A DNA stretch of 64,000 nucleotides. Origin: Hydractinia symbiolongicarpus. Lineage: Eukaryota; Cnidaria; Hydrozoa; Anthoathecata; Hydractiniidae. This document shows, piece after piece, positions 48,801 through 58,300 of this stretch. The position numbers and the translations under genes were made by a program. The stretch spans positions 1,550,001-1,614,000 of the forward strand of contig NC_079889.1 in NCBI RefSeq assembly GCF_029227915.1. Direction: 5' to 3'. The first letter of the stretch is position 1. Each line of letters begins with the position of its first letter. The notes beneath the pieces were generated by a model. The model made no database searches. It was not told the DNA's origin and saw only the letters and a list, made by a program, of their open reading frames with translations.

Positions 48801-51800
48801 AAGACTTTTTTCATCGAATTAGGTCAAAAATATGAAAACTCATCTAGTTCGAAACTCATGTAATTCGAACAAAATTCTCGGTCCCTTGAGAATTCGAATT
48901 ACATGAGTTTAACTGTATCTTGCCGGCATTTGCGCATGCGTACAATCTTATGCCTTTTTATTTCAGGTCAAACAGACCGCAGAAGTATTTGATCGAGCGA
49001 AAGCGAAGCTTGCAGAGCAAGAAGCTAGAATTAAAGAACGAGAAGCTCAAGTGAATTCTGAAACTCGACAAATTTTAAAAAATCGACGAGATGTATCCAC
49101 GAACTGTTTTGTTAGTTGTCCTAAAGGTAAAACAATATGTTTAAAAGAAGGACTCTTTTTCAGCATGTAGCATGTATAAAAACTACTTTGTGAGGCATAT
49201 GTGACGAGCTTTCAACCTCGTCTCCAGGGTTTTTATCCAAATATAAAACCTAAAACGCCTTGGGATGAGGTTAACGATGTCGACGAGGTTGACGTGGGTT
49301 CTATATTGCCTAGAGTCATTTACAAATAAAAAGCCCTGGAAACGAAGTTTTCTTTGAAATAACTTAAAAAAATGTTTAGCAATAGTTAATAGCAAGAAAA
49401 GTCAACTATGGTTTTACCAAATACTCCAATAACATGGATAAAATTAATTCAATATAACTCGTCTTTTGTTTTTAGTATGTCAGGGCGGTTATACAGATGA
49501 TTCGCATTGCACGAAGGTATTTGACGGCTGGCTTTCTTGTCGCAGTTACAGTCCTTGCTTCAAACGGGCTCCCGATTTAGACTGTGTGTTAAAATGTGAG
49601 AACGAAAAATTCAAAAAGAGAGGGTTTAACTTGTTGGCGAAAGCAAGTGCCAAGGTGAGTTCCGGAGTATTTTAAACATATATGACCAGTGGTGGATCCC
49701 CCCGCCACCTCCTTGCCCCTGCTCTCCTTCGTAACTTTGGATAGACTTTTCAAACGGAATCAAACTTAGCATACTTATAGTACAACATAAAAGGACCAAA
49801 ATGACAGCGACAAATTTTTGCTTATGTCAACACTTTTTTGTGACGTCAAACTTTAAATTGGTCAAAAATATAAATAGTTCTAAGCCATTCAGTTTGAGGT
49901 TTCTGATAGCCAAATAAACGTCTGTGAACATACTATTCGGTTTTTACATAATTCGCAAGAAAAATTGAATGATTTTTCCAGTACAATAAAATCCTTTACA
50001 GAATGATTTCTATTGGTAAATAGAGTTGTGTCAAGTTCTAAGGATAATTTTATCAAAATCTATCCATAGTGAACTTGGTTCAGGAATGCACTTTTACACT
50101 TTATGTTCTCGTGAGTCAATGTCGGTCTCAAAAATGATATACAATGTACAATCATTTTTTTTCTCAGATTTTCACTCGCTACAGTACCGAAGTTGCATTC
50201 GCCTATTGTGACGTAACATTTTTTTTTTTTTTAGATGAAACTGTTAGCTTTAACTGGTGCGAAAGTTTCATTAAAATTCGCAAAGCGATTCGCTGATCTG
50301 GCCAAACTTCCTATGAAAATAGCTGAAGGTTTAATGAAAGTTATTGAAAAGCTGGTGAGTGTTGGTACTGATCTAGCAAACTCCATGGCTAAAGCAGCAC
50401 TCCAAGATGTTTTTCAATTCCATCATTTTTGTATAAGTGCTAACTTGGGAGATACAGATAGTTTATGTGTCGGATTCAACATGAGTATTAGTTTGTTGAA
50501 AAAAGAGCTTGCGATGGGTGGTGATTTATGTTTAAATGGAAAGATGTTCGAAACGATAGGTATACAGCTTTGTTTTTTTAAAACTCTATCTTCAATTTTA
50601 TCTCATGTGATTTAACATCCAGAAGGCGATTTTGAATAAAAAAACCCTGATATGGATCTAGTGTTGAGAATAAAACGCCCTTTTCATTGTAGATTAAACA
50701 AACCTACACTCCTAACTTAATTGTAAGAGAAGCAAAAAAATACCTATCCTTTTTTATCAGAACTCATTAAACCTCAGTAAAATGAAGGAAAAAGAAAAGG
50801 TTTTCGGTGACATCATATAGGATAAGAGATAATTCTTTTTAACAGAGAAGTCAGAACAAAGACATTGTGTTATTCCGCATCCCAGAGCTCTTTGTCTCAA
50901 AAAGCTTTGAGCGCGAGAATGGCATTGTGGAAGAAAGATGGTAGCTACGAGTAACGATGGGTGAATTCCCGCGAAGTTTTCCAAGGAAAATTGAAATCGA
51001 TTTCCCCTTTTAAGTAAGCCATGCCTGTAATTAGGTTACTATACACCGAGCATTGTTTACTTCATAACTAGGTAACGATGCTGTCAATAAGCAATACCCT
51101 GAATCCACAAAAATGGAAAGAGGATTAAAAGAGAAGGAAAAAGAATTTTCGAAGTTAGATAAAGAAACAGAAAAGGCTGAGAAAGAAGAACAGAAGTCAA
51201 AAGATAAAGTCGTCCATGCAAAGGTTAGTCTGTCATTAAGTGTTTTTGTAAAACTTCATGTTCTTTTAACCTCGTTTCCATGAGTTTCCTGGTGACCCTT
51301 TTTTATACTTGTTTGGATGGAAAACAAAAAGGTGGACTGAAAGTTTTTGTTTTTCTTATAACTTTAAGTTCCAGTTGACGTAAAGAGTCTGTACACGATA
51401 TTGTCCTCCGATACAAATAACAAAAAAAAGAAACGCCTATTGCCATCCCTTTTGTTACCTCGCTTATTCTTGCTGACTTGATAAACCTAATTATTGACTC
51501 GATCATTTTTTTGTTTATCATAGGCAAAACGTGTTTATATACCTTCACGTTTGGAAGAATATTACGAAAAGCTACTTTACGAACCAGAGCCAATTTATTC
51601 ATTTCACAGCGATATAATATCAGCCATTTATGGTCGCCATGGCAGCCCAAATAATACGGCGGTTGATGATTCTGATTTGAACGTGGAAAATATTCGAGCT
51701 ATGTCGAGTAAGTTTGTGCAGGACATAATCTCGTCCTGAGGGCTTTCTTTTTCTCACAGGAAGTTGACAGAACGCTGATATAAAAGGAGGATTTTTTGTC

Positions 51801-54185
51801 AGTTTGTTCTTGTTGTTAGAACAACCTTGGAGAATCTGAGATGACTTTAATTTGACTAGTTGAAAGCGACAAGCTAATCAGTTTCTGCAAAACTTCTTCC
51901 GAAAGTTCGTTATAAAGACCGTTATAAATTTAAAACTGATGTATATTTTGTTCTTCTTCTTTTTTGATTACATTGCACCAATTTTCAACGCTGTCTGCAA
52001 ATAAAACAACCTCATTCCCAGGGACTAATTCGTTGTTCCGATATCCGTAAGAAAAAAGATGCCGTGATAAACGGAATAATTGCATGAATGTTTTTTTAAT
52101 GTGTCAAATCTGTGATAGTAGGAAATTACCTCGATAGTTATTCTCTGACTGTATCACAACCACTATCAAATTCAAGAAAAAGGCAAAATGCCCAGGGAAC
52201 GAGGTTATGAATGCAGAGATATATTTGCTTTGTTATAGGTGATAACACTTCATGTGGGAATCTCACTCATACTATATCCAGTTACAACGATATTGCAAAA
52301 GCACTTGATGAAATCTTACAGCATGCAAAATCAGAAAAAGAATACCTCGGTAAAGTGAGACGAGCTATTGAAGATTCTTTAATCAGGAATGAATTAGGTA
52401 TGACATTTTTTTGCTATGCCTATGTATGCTTTCATTCATACAAGTAAGATTTATTAAGGAGAGGGAGAAGACGCAGTCTTGTGGCCAGAGCTTTATCTAA
52501 TGAGCTCCAGGGACGAGAAAGGGGAAGTGTTGAGTCAGATAGAGAATGTATAATGCAATCGATCATAATACACAACTTTCCATCTGTGAGGGAAAAATGG
52601 TAGCTGTGAGTAGCGATGGGTGAATTCCCTCGAAGTTTTACATAGGGAAACGACTAGTAATGTTGAAAATTTCAGGTAAAGGCTTTAATTTAAACGTATC
52701 CTTATCGGTCGATCAAAGCATGAGGGTAGGTAATTCCTGCAGCATAGGTTGTCCACGCAATATTAACTCTACATATCTCTGACATTCCTACCACCTTTAA
52801 CTAATTTTTTTGGATAGTATATCTCCCTCATTTTGACACAATATTTTGGAAATTCTTGACAATTTCTGATGTTCTTAGCAAAGTTGACTGTATATAAATG
52901 GATTAATAAATTCATATGTAGAAAAAACACATTTCCACCCACTCTAAAAATATATAGAAGATAAGGCAACAGAAGAGAAATGGAGAGTAAAGGGAGGTGA
53001 GGAGAGAAGAAAAGAGGAGACTTGTACGCCCCCACCCCCATGTTAGATTTTTCAGTGTACATATTCCCTAATGGTAGTCTCTATATCTCCCCAGTCCTCC
53101 CCACGCTTTTCGCACATTTTGTTTGTTCTGTGCGGCAGTTGCTGTTGATATCTTATCATGAGCAAACGTTCTTTCTGTGTGAGAGACAGAAAACCCTACT
53201 TCTATAATCTTCTCTGCATTGACTTGCATTGAAACGTTATATATTGGTAAAGCGAGACATTTGAAAACATTATACTTCCTATAAATAAAAATAAAAACTT
53301 ACTTTTGTTTTAGCATCATTGAATATGTCTGCATATGACAAGCAACAGTATGAGTGGTACGCATCAAGTCTGCGGAGAAGTGAGTAAAAAATCTCCTCTG
53401 TGGTGGCTTTCTTTTTTCGTTGAAAACAAACGTCGAATAGATAATTAATTATGATGACATTACAAATAAAGAGGAAGTCAGCTTCGGTTTCGTCAGTAAT
53501 TTTTTAATCTTTCTAACATGGAGTGATGCTCCTGAATATTTAATTCCCAAGTCCAGTTATATTTTCTTTAACAGATTAAATATTTCTTTTACATAGGCTT
53601 TGACCGTTGGTTTAATAAGGCATCTGCTAAACTGGAGAAGCGACAAAATGGATTGATCCCAAAATGTGTTGGCCAGGTTCATCAACTTCTACGAAAGCGT
53701 GGCTATCCAGAACTTCAACTGTATATGAGAAGTTTATACCAACAGGCACAATACGCAGCCGCGGGTAAAAGATCGACTATCTCAACGACTGTGACCGAAG
53801 AAGAAAATCTCGATGACATTAGAAAGGTTAGGAAAATATTTCACTTGCATTTCCCGCGAAAAATTTTTAACAACCTTGTACCCAGGATCTTGCTGTGAGA
53901 TCTATAAAAGATAAGAGGCTCTGGGAAAGTTTAAAAACGCGTGTCTAGTGCACTTAAACCGAAAACTAATCCCAAGGCGGGGAAACATAAAATTTACAAT
54001 TTTTTTTTGACAAAAATGTATTTATTTATTTTCAGAGTTTTGAAGAATTGCTTTTCAAGAATGTTGACACTTCGTTGGAGGAGAAAATATCTCACGTGAC
54101 TAAGATCAAAAGAAAACTCGCACTTGCGCAGACATTTAATAAAATATGCGCAGTATCAGCGAACCATTATGATGGAAAAAGATAA
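33816..54185 (+). CDS. Giant secreted multi-module protein (giant gene 2), 19 exons, 4,058 codons
   Basis: Spliced by hand. Exons: 33816-33867, 34165-35758, 36028-36212, 36404-43900, 44297-44578, 44920-45069, 45643-45879, 46774-47183, 47284-47394, 48967-49126, 49476-49654, 50235-50559, 51072-51223, 51524-51707, 52239-52397, 52676-52729, 53314-53379, 53597-53826, 54036-54185. Total 12,177 nt, one frame, stop TAA. Exon 1 encodes a signal peptide (MRLFVVVVTLLLNVNGK). Residues 18-610 are beta-rich with many N-glycosylation sequons. Residues 611-3109 are charged low complexity (Lys/Glu/Asn/Asp) with an SRKRRD furin-like site near the start. Residues 3110-3469 alternate beta-strand-like units (FFISGLI, ACLLGIQAEAFLLI). 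Then come a coiled coil (about 3470-3559), a Cys-rich module (about 3545-3620, CVLKCE), helices and a beta-rich return (CISANLGDTDSLCVGF). No family recognised; the order of modules suggests extracellular matrix. Confidence 0.8.
35872..36010. repeat. TTCA/TTCG minisatellite in intron 2 of giant gene 2
   Basis: Tetranucleotide-like units CATT, CGTT and CACT recur: TCCATTCGTTCGTTCGCTC, then further on TTCGTTCGTTCACTCGTTC and TTCATTCATTCACT. The tract ends about 20 bp before the exon 3 acceptor, so length changes could affect the splice polypyrimidine region. Confidence 0.75.
36404..43900 (+). other. 7.5-kb single exon of giant gene 2 (charged low-complexity region)
   Basis: One uninterrupted exon of 7,497 nt encodes about 2,500 residues rich in Lys, Glu, Asn, Asp, Ser and Thr with almost no Cys or Trp. 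It starts with SHGHSRKRRDVYQ, a furin-like site. Lys/Arg-rich runs such as KRKKKRNEKQKKRSEIRKF (near 37040) and KKMKDKKKNKKLQ (near 42710) alternate with acidic runs such as EEEDDDDRLH (near 40725) and TEEEEDEAEE (near 41290). Two distant places share IPETGADVYNLYKKE (about 37570) and IPETSMDAYNLYNGT (about 42515), a sign of internal duplication. Confidence 0.8.
39127..39420 (+). repeat. 42-bp tandem repeat, seven copies, coding KAKATQEDTLQNI units
   Basis: Seven 14-residue units in the large exon of giant gene 2, consensus K-A-K-A-T-Q-E-D/N-T-L-Q-N-I/S-x. Copies differ at a few positions (KTKASQENTLQNIQ, KAKALKEDTLQNSP, KLKATQEDTLQSM). Unit length is a multiple of three, so the frame is kept. 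Fixed Gln and Leu at set spacing could be a transglutaminase or partner-binding motif, but that is a guess. Confidence 0.92.
44170..44193. repeat. Small perfect hairpin in intron 4 of giant gene 2
   Basis: GGGGTCTTG, six bases, then CAAGACCCC. A nine-base perfect stem, unusually GC-rich for this intron. It could be a remnant of a foldback element. Confidence 0.5.
45070..46773 (+). other. Introns 6 and 7 of giant gene 2 (exon 7 between them)
   Basis: Introns 45070-45642 and 45880-46773 flank exon 7 (45643-45879). Both are AT-rich. The second holds a short inverted repeat around 46150 (CCAGGGCATTGCTCCCTGG) whose arms resemble the CCCAGGG termini of the small elements nearby. No coding sequence was seen. 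The other long introns, 49655-50234, 50560-51071, 51708-52238 and 52730-53313, contain only the repeats listed separately. Confidence 0.5.
47460..47703 (-). mobile_element. tRNA-derived SINE in intron 9 of giant gene 2
   Basis: Read on the minus strand from about 47703: a Pol III box A (TAGCCTTATGG) in GTAGCCTTATGGTAGAGCG, then box B (GGTTCAAACC) about 35 nt on in GGGTTCAAACCCTGG. Spacing and sequence are those of a tRNA gene, but the acceptor stem does not close well, so this is a SINE head and not a functional tRNA. The body runs on through CTATAAAAGTGTGAATC to roughly 47460, where the 3' end is uncertain. Confidence 0.65.
47945..48915 (+). mobile_element. Internally deleted pogo/Tigger-type transposon with intact TIRs and TA duplication
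   Basis: A 971-bp element in intron 9 of giant gene 2. The left end CAGTTGAACTCATGTAATTC and the right end (reverse complement CAGTTAAACTCATGTAATTC) differ by one base. Both are flanked by TA (47943-47944 and 48916-48917), the target-site duplication of Tc1/mariner-pogo elements. CAGTTRAACTC termini are Tigger-like. Many internal AATTCGAA motifs form subterminal repeats. Two pieces of a transposase remain, separated by a deletion. Confidence 0.9.
48261..48739 (+). pseudogene. Remnant of pogo/CENP-B-like transposase (ends only, DDE core deleted)
   Basis: MGKRKHKELTLKTKYEAL and DLEDSMSNKDASIKYY form the start of a CENP-B-type N-terminal helix-turn-helix. Near 48370 the frame changes, and the rest (VESFIDIDFNVVTNESRPLS, then an acidic stretch PEVEVIDDGSSDDESAEC, then KEISKKREQK-like helix and QSTIKDFF) is a typical pogo-family C-terminal region. 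The whole catalytic DDE domain is missing, so the copy cannot move by itself. The junction lies between IKYYERLD and the next frame's RPDIAPDDLD. Confidence 0.75.
49214..49348. mobile_element. Short inverted-repeat element, CCTCGTTCCCAGGG family, copy 2
   Basis: In intron 10 of giant gene 2. Left end AACCTCGTCTCCAGGGTTTT; reverse complement of right end AACTTCGTTTCCAGGGCTTT. About 135 bp, non-coding, with a GATGAGGTTAACGATGTCGA stretch inside. Confidence 0.7.
50934..50985 (+). repeat. Dispersed GGTAGCT repeat, copy 4
   Basis: AAAGATGGTAGCTACGAGTA, then ACGATGGGTGAATTCCCGCG and AAGTTTT, in intron 12 of giant gene 2. It matches copy 5 (52594) along its full length. CCCAGAGCTCTTTGTC lies upstream, like CCAGAGCTTTATC upstream of copy 5, so the true unit is longer than 50 bp. 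Confidence 0.65.
52008..52207. mobile_element. Short inverted-repeat element, CCTCGTTCCCAGGG family, copy 3
   Basis: In intron 14 of giant gene 2. Left end AACCTCATTCCCAGGGACTA; reverse complement of right end AACCTCGTTCCCTGGGCATT. About 200 bp, ending 31 bp before exon 15, so the element supplies sequence close to the splice acceptor. Confidence 0.7.
52594..52645 (+). repeat. Dispersed GGTAGCT repeat, copy 5
   Basis: AAAATGGTAGCTGTGAGTAG, then CGATGGGTGAATTCCCTCG and AAGTTTT, in intron 15 of giant gene 2, ending about 30 bp before exon 16. The best conserved copy together with 50934. Confidence 0.65.
53872..53930. mobile_element. Very short inverted-repeat element, CCTCGTTCCCAGGG family, copy 4
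   Basis: In intron 18 of giant gene 2: AACCTTGTACCCAGGATCTT at the left, GAGGCTCTGGGAAAG at the right (reverse complement CTTTCCCAGAGCCTC). Only about 59 bp and the most diverged of the four. Confidence 0.4.
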
Positions 54186-55349
54186 ACGCCCTGATAGAAA
54201 CAAAGACACAAAACTGCATGAAAATCAGGCAATGGCACACAGTCCATGTAAAGGATGGATAGATAGCGAAGAGGAGTTCAACAATAGTTACGTTTTGCAA
54301 AAAACTCCTGTCCTAAAATTCTAACGGACAGTAAAACATTCTGACGTATTACCCGAGTGCTATTCTAACAAGTTTTCCTTCCTACTTAAATCCATTTATA
54401 AAAAACGAAGCTTAATATAAACGGACACAAAGCTACCATAAATAAAATTTTTTACGCTACTTGAGGATTTAAACTGTTTTATACTGTAAAAATTTATCTA
54501 CAAAATCTAACTTTATGTAAATATTGGCCCTAGTAGTAAGAAATATTTTAGTACATAGAAAATGCTTGCTCCTTACTCCTGTGTCAATTACATGCGGTTA
54601 GAAACAACCAACTCGTTTATATCCGACAAACGTTAAACTGGAATTGTGAAGAGGCCACGAAAAGATTTTTTTACTTTAGTGACTCACACGAAATTCGAAG
54701 TTTATGAAGACAAAAACAACATCTTAATATCATACTGATAACAAGTTTCATATTAATGGAAACCGACGATAAAGGGGCTACGAAACGGCTGCTGGTTTTT
54801 GACTTTATGACTTACACGAAACTTAAGACCTTTATCATATAAAACCGACGTGATTTGTTTTTCACAGACAAACGTTAAATTGGAATTATGCAAGCCGCGG
54901 CAAAATGCATTCCAATCCTAAAATATGTTGAACTAGCAGTCATGGTGGTTAGGCAGTTCCCACAAAAATGGTCAAACACACGAGGGTGATTGAACTAGAA
55001 TTTTTAACACAAAAACTAGGGTAAGTACGCAAGCACCACAAAACACGTTTGCATCTAATTATTCTCTTTCACCTGAAAGTGTTTTACACATCTCTATTCC
55101 TCGTACTGTATTTAAAATTTTTAAAAAATGATCAAAACAGGATACCTGTAAAAATATCAACTTTAAGAAAGACATCTCGTCATATTTAAGACGAAATAGG
55201 ATCATGTGGTAGAAAAAAATAATTTTTCCGAGGGAAACCAAGACAAGGTGGCAAAGCTTCAACGCAACTTTAAACAACAACCTATTACATATCAATCAAT
55301 AAAGAATATTTCAATTCCATAATGCAGCGTATTGTTTACTTCCGATTCT
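54186..55349. other. Convergent spacer between giant gene 2 and the PUR gene
   Basis: Non-coding. AATAAA at 54441-54446 is a candidate poly(A) signal for giant gene 2. Two related stretches, around 54626-54690 and 54770-54890, share ACAAACGTTAAA-TTGGAATT and ACACGAAA-TT motifs, indicating an old local duplication. I did not find a clear AATAAA for the PUR gene. Confidence 0.5.
54441..54446 (+). terminator. Candidate poly(A) signal for giant gene 2
   Basis: AATAAA, 256 nt after the TAA, followed by a T-rich stretch. Confidence 0.45.
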
Positions 55350-58300
55350 TCAGGTGCTTTCCATTTTATCTATGACATTATCTAAAAAATAAAAACGATG
55401 ATTTAACGATTTTGTAGAGAGAAATCACTTTAGTACTTACATATGATACTGTCTGACAATGTTATCAATGTTTAATGTCACGAACACCAGACCGAATTTT
55501 CAAAAAGCAAACCGTGTTTGCCTTAAGTTTCAGAACACCAGATCTTGGATAAGAAAAGACGTTCTTTGCAACAAACCTGGGCATATATTTTCGAAAAACG
55601 TAACCACAAGCCTCACACGCCCTTCACACTTGTCAATGTTTACAACAACATTCAGATTTAGGAACTTAAATTTGCTGACATGAGCAAGCATTTCCGGTTT
55701 CCTCGTTTAAATGTTACTCTGGTTTCAGAAATGTTCATTTTTCCAAATGTATTAAGCACAATATACTTTAGGAGATGTAGATAAAATAAATGACAGGAAA
55801 GATAACATTTACAAGAAATACTAATTATACAAACATACCTAGTATATCTTTAAATTTGCTTAAACCTTGCTTTGGAATAGTGATTGAGCTTCTGTATCTA
55901 CTTGTCACCTGCGAAGAATTGTAAAGAAAATATTACACAACGTGTTCAATAGAGAATGACGCAACAAATGCACTCACCAAAATGACCAATATTCATCGCA
56001 GTTGATTCCTACGCTTGGTCACTCTCACCTCAAATTTTCAAACTTACGGCTACAAGCGAATGCAAAATTATGTCTCAGATGCCCATAGCAAGATAGTTAT
56101 CCTAGCATAACCTACAGACTTACATTTTCATTATATCAAAAGAATATTAACCGTACCTCAGATATTCGTAAGAAAGACCCACGATCGTTATTTCCACAAT
56201 CAAAATAAAACCGTTTTCGTTCCACTCTCATTTCTTGGAATTCTGGCAACTCTGGTGGTTCATCGACTTCTTGGCCACCATATTCATCATTGAATTCGGT
56301 TAACACGTTGCGCACATCAACAATACCTTGGGCAGGCAAAGCAATTGTTTGTCGTGGTGCACCAAATGTAGCAGTGGAGCTTATTCTTAAAAACACACCG
56401 CGTTTGTTTTCTTTTAAGTCAAAATATACTCTGCGTTGACCAGATCGCAAATCATCGCTAAAATACAACACACGAATGGTAGCTGTATATACATTAAACT
56501 AAATGCAACACAGAATGAAGATATTTTATCTAAGCATAGGCACGCAAACTTTCTTTTTTGCTTTATTTTACCCAACAAAAGAAAAATAACATGAGTAAAT
56601 TCATCTTGCATTAGACCCCTCAAAAAAAAACACAACAACAAATGTATTTTTGCAAAAGAAAACAATTGAATAACTATGGCAGGATTTATAGGCAAAATAG
56701 TTTCTTCAAGAGTACTAACAAAAAGAACACAAGTACTTTAGATAGCACAATTTATAATTCTAATTTTCCTCAATTAAGACAGAACACTTAACCTACAACA
56801 TAAAAAAATGATAAAAATAACATGAGTAGTTGGTAGAAGAAGCATCATTTATACATAAAATTAAAGTTTATTAGGACTAAAACCTACCTTTTCAACCTGC
56901 CATCTTCTGGTATTTCACGTTCTGCATTCGGTTCTAATAACAAAAATGTAGGTGCATAATAAGTACAGAAATTCCGATAAAGAAACAAAACAAAACCTAG
57001 CAACAACAAAAACAACACCACTAACAACAACCACATGCATACCCATATTTGCATAAAAGTCCGCAAAAGTTGACAACTTGTCTCGGATTTCGGGTACAAC
57101 TGACATTGGGAATGACATCCTATTCTTGGCACCATTTGAAAGACCCTAAAAATAAAAAATATATAAACAACACAAAAAAATGGCAAAAACTTTTTTCTGT
57201 ACATTTTCAGAAACAAAATTTATCCCAACCCTTTTGTTATTTTTTGGATGAGCCAGGCCCATCCTAAAAATAAAATAAAAAAAACATCACTGTTTTAGCT
57301 TAAAGTAACCTATAGTGCTCTCCCTTACATTTGTTCAGACTAACAAAATTGATTTGAAAAAGCTAAAGGATAACAAACATCCTGCCCAGACACATCCTGA
57401 TTCATACTAACCCAGCTCACTAATACAGAAAATCCTAAATAAAGTCTGTATTTGCAAATAAAATCTATATTTGCAAATAAAATCAACAAGAAGCTTAACG
57501 TCTTCTGGGATCTCAAAGGGCATTACCCCATAGCCTTCAGGTGTCCTAAAAGTTGCACTTATATAGGCCACGTATATATAGTATACTTACTTTGTTCAGA
57601 CTCAACTCATTAAAAAAAATAATCCTTAAACTATCATGTATTGCTTGTGTTTGAAATATTGTGTACTTCATTTTCAAGCTCATACAATTGGGTAACTCTA
57701 TCTAACTTTTTTCCATTTCATTAGAGCAAAAAATATCTAAAGAGGACTTATTCGATCAAGACAACAGTTCGGCTATTTTACCGAACGAATTCCCATGTAC
57801 GTTATTCTTTTTTTAATGGTGTTTTTATTCACACGTTTCAACATTAACCTCATAAGGTTATTCTACTATAGAATTCACATAAAGGCTTAAGTCGCATTAA
57901 AAGGTATGAAGTCTGAAGATGAGGTTGAGGTTAAATATCAGGTTTATCATACGGTCTGTAATTAGACTTGGACTATTCATTATTACTACCCTAAAATATA
58001 GAAGAATCCACATTTTCGGAAAAATTCAATCACAAATAAAACAAACAATACAATTTCCATGATTATTTTTTTAACTTCAGTACATATTTTCCCACTATTT
58101 TCTTACCTCAACAAGTTTTACGAAGCGGCCACGCTTATTTTCTTTCACATCAACATAGTAACGCTTTGACTGAATTCGTAAGGATCTAGTTGCCAGTTCA
58201 TCATTGTCATCACGTCCTGCAAAGAAATTTTTAGAAAAAAATTGTTACTACAGTAAACTCTTGTATAAAGAACAAGCATTGTAGAGATTTTTTAAAAGTC

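Noticed and set aside
52676-52725. Donor at 52726 (GGGTAG) for exon 16 of giant gene 2
   Set aside because: It leaves phase 0 and puts a stop at once in exon 17; the donor at 52730 (GTAATT) keeps the frame open.
54124-54324. Plus-strand frame at the 3' end of giant gene 2
   Set aside because: The spliced frame from exon 18 enters exon 19 in another phase and stops at 54185, so this frame is out of register.
56884-57216. Minus-strand frames with apparent membrane segments
   Set aside because: They are PUR exons 3 and 4 read through the intron between them; the hydrophobic part is intron.
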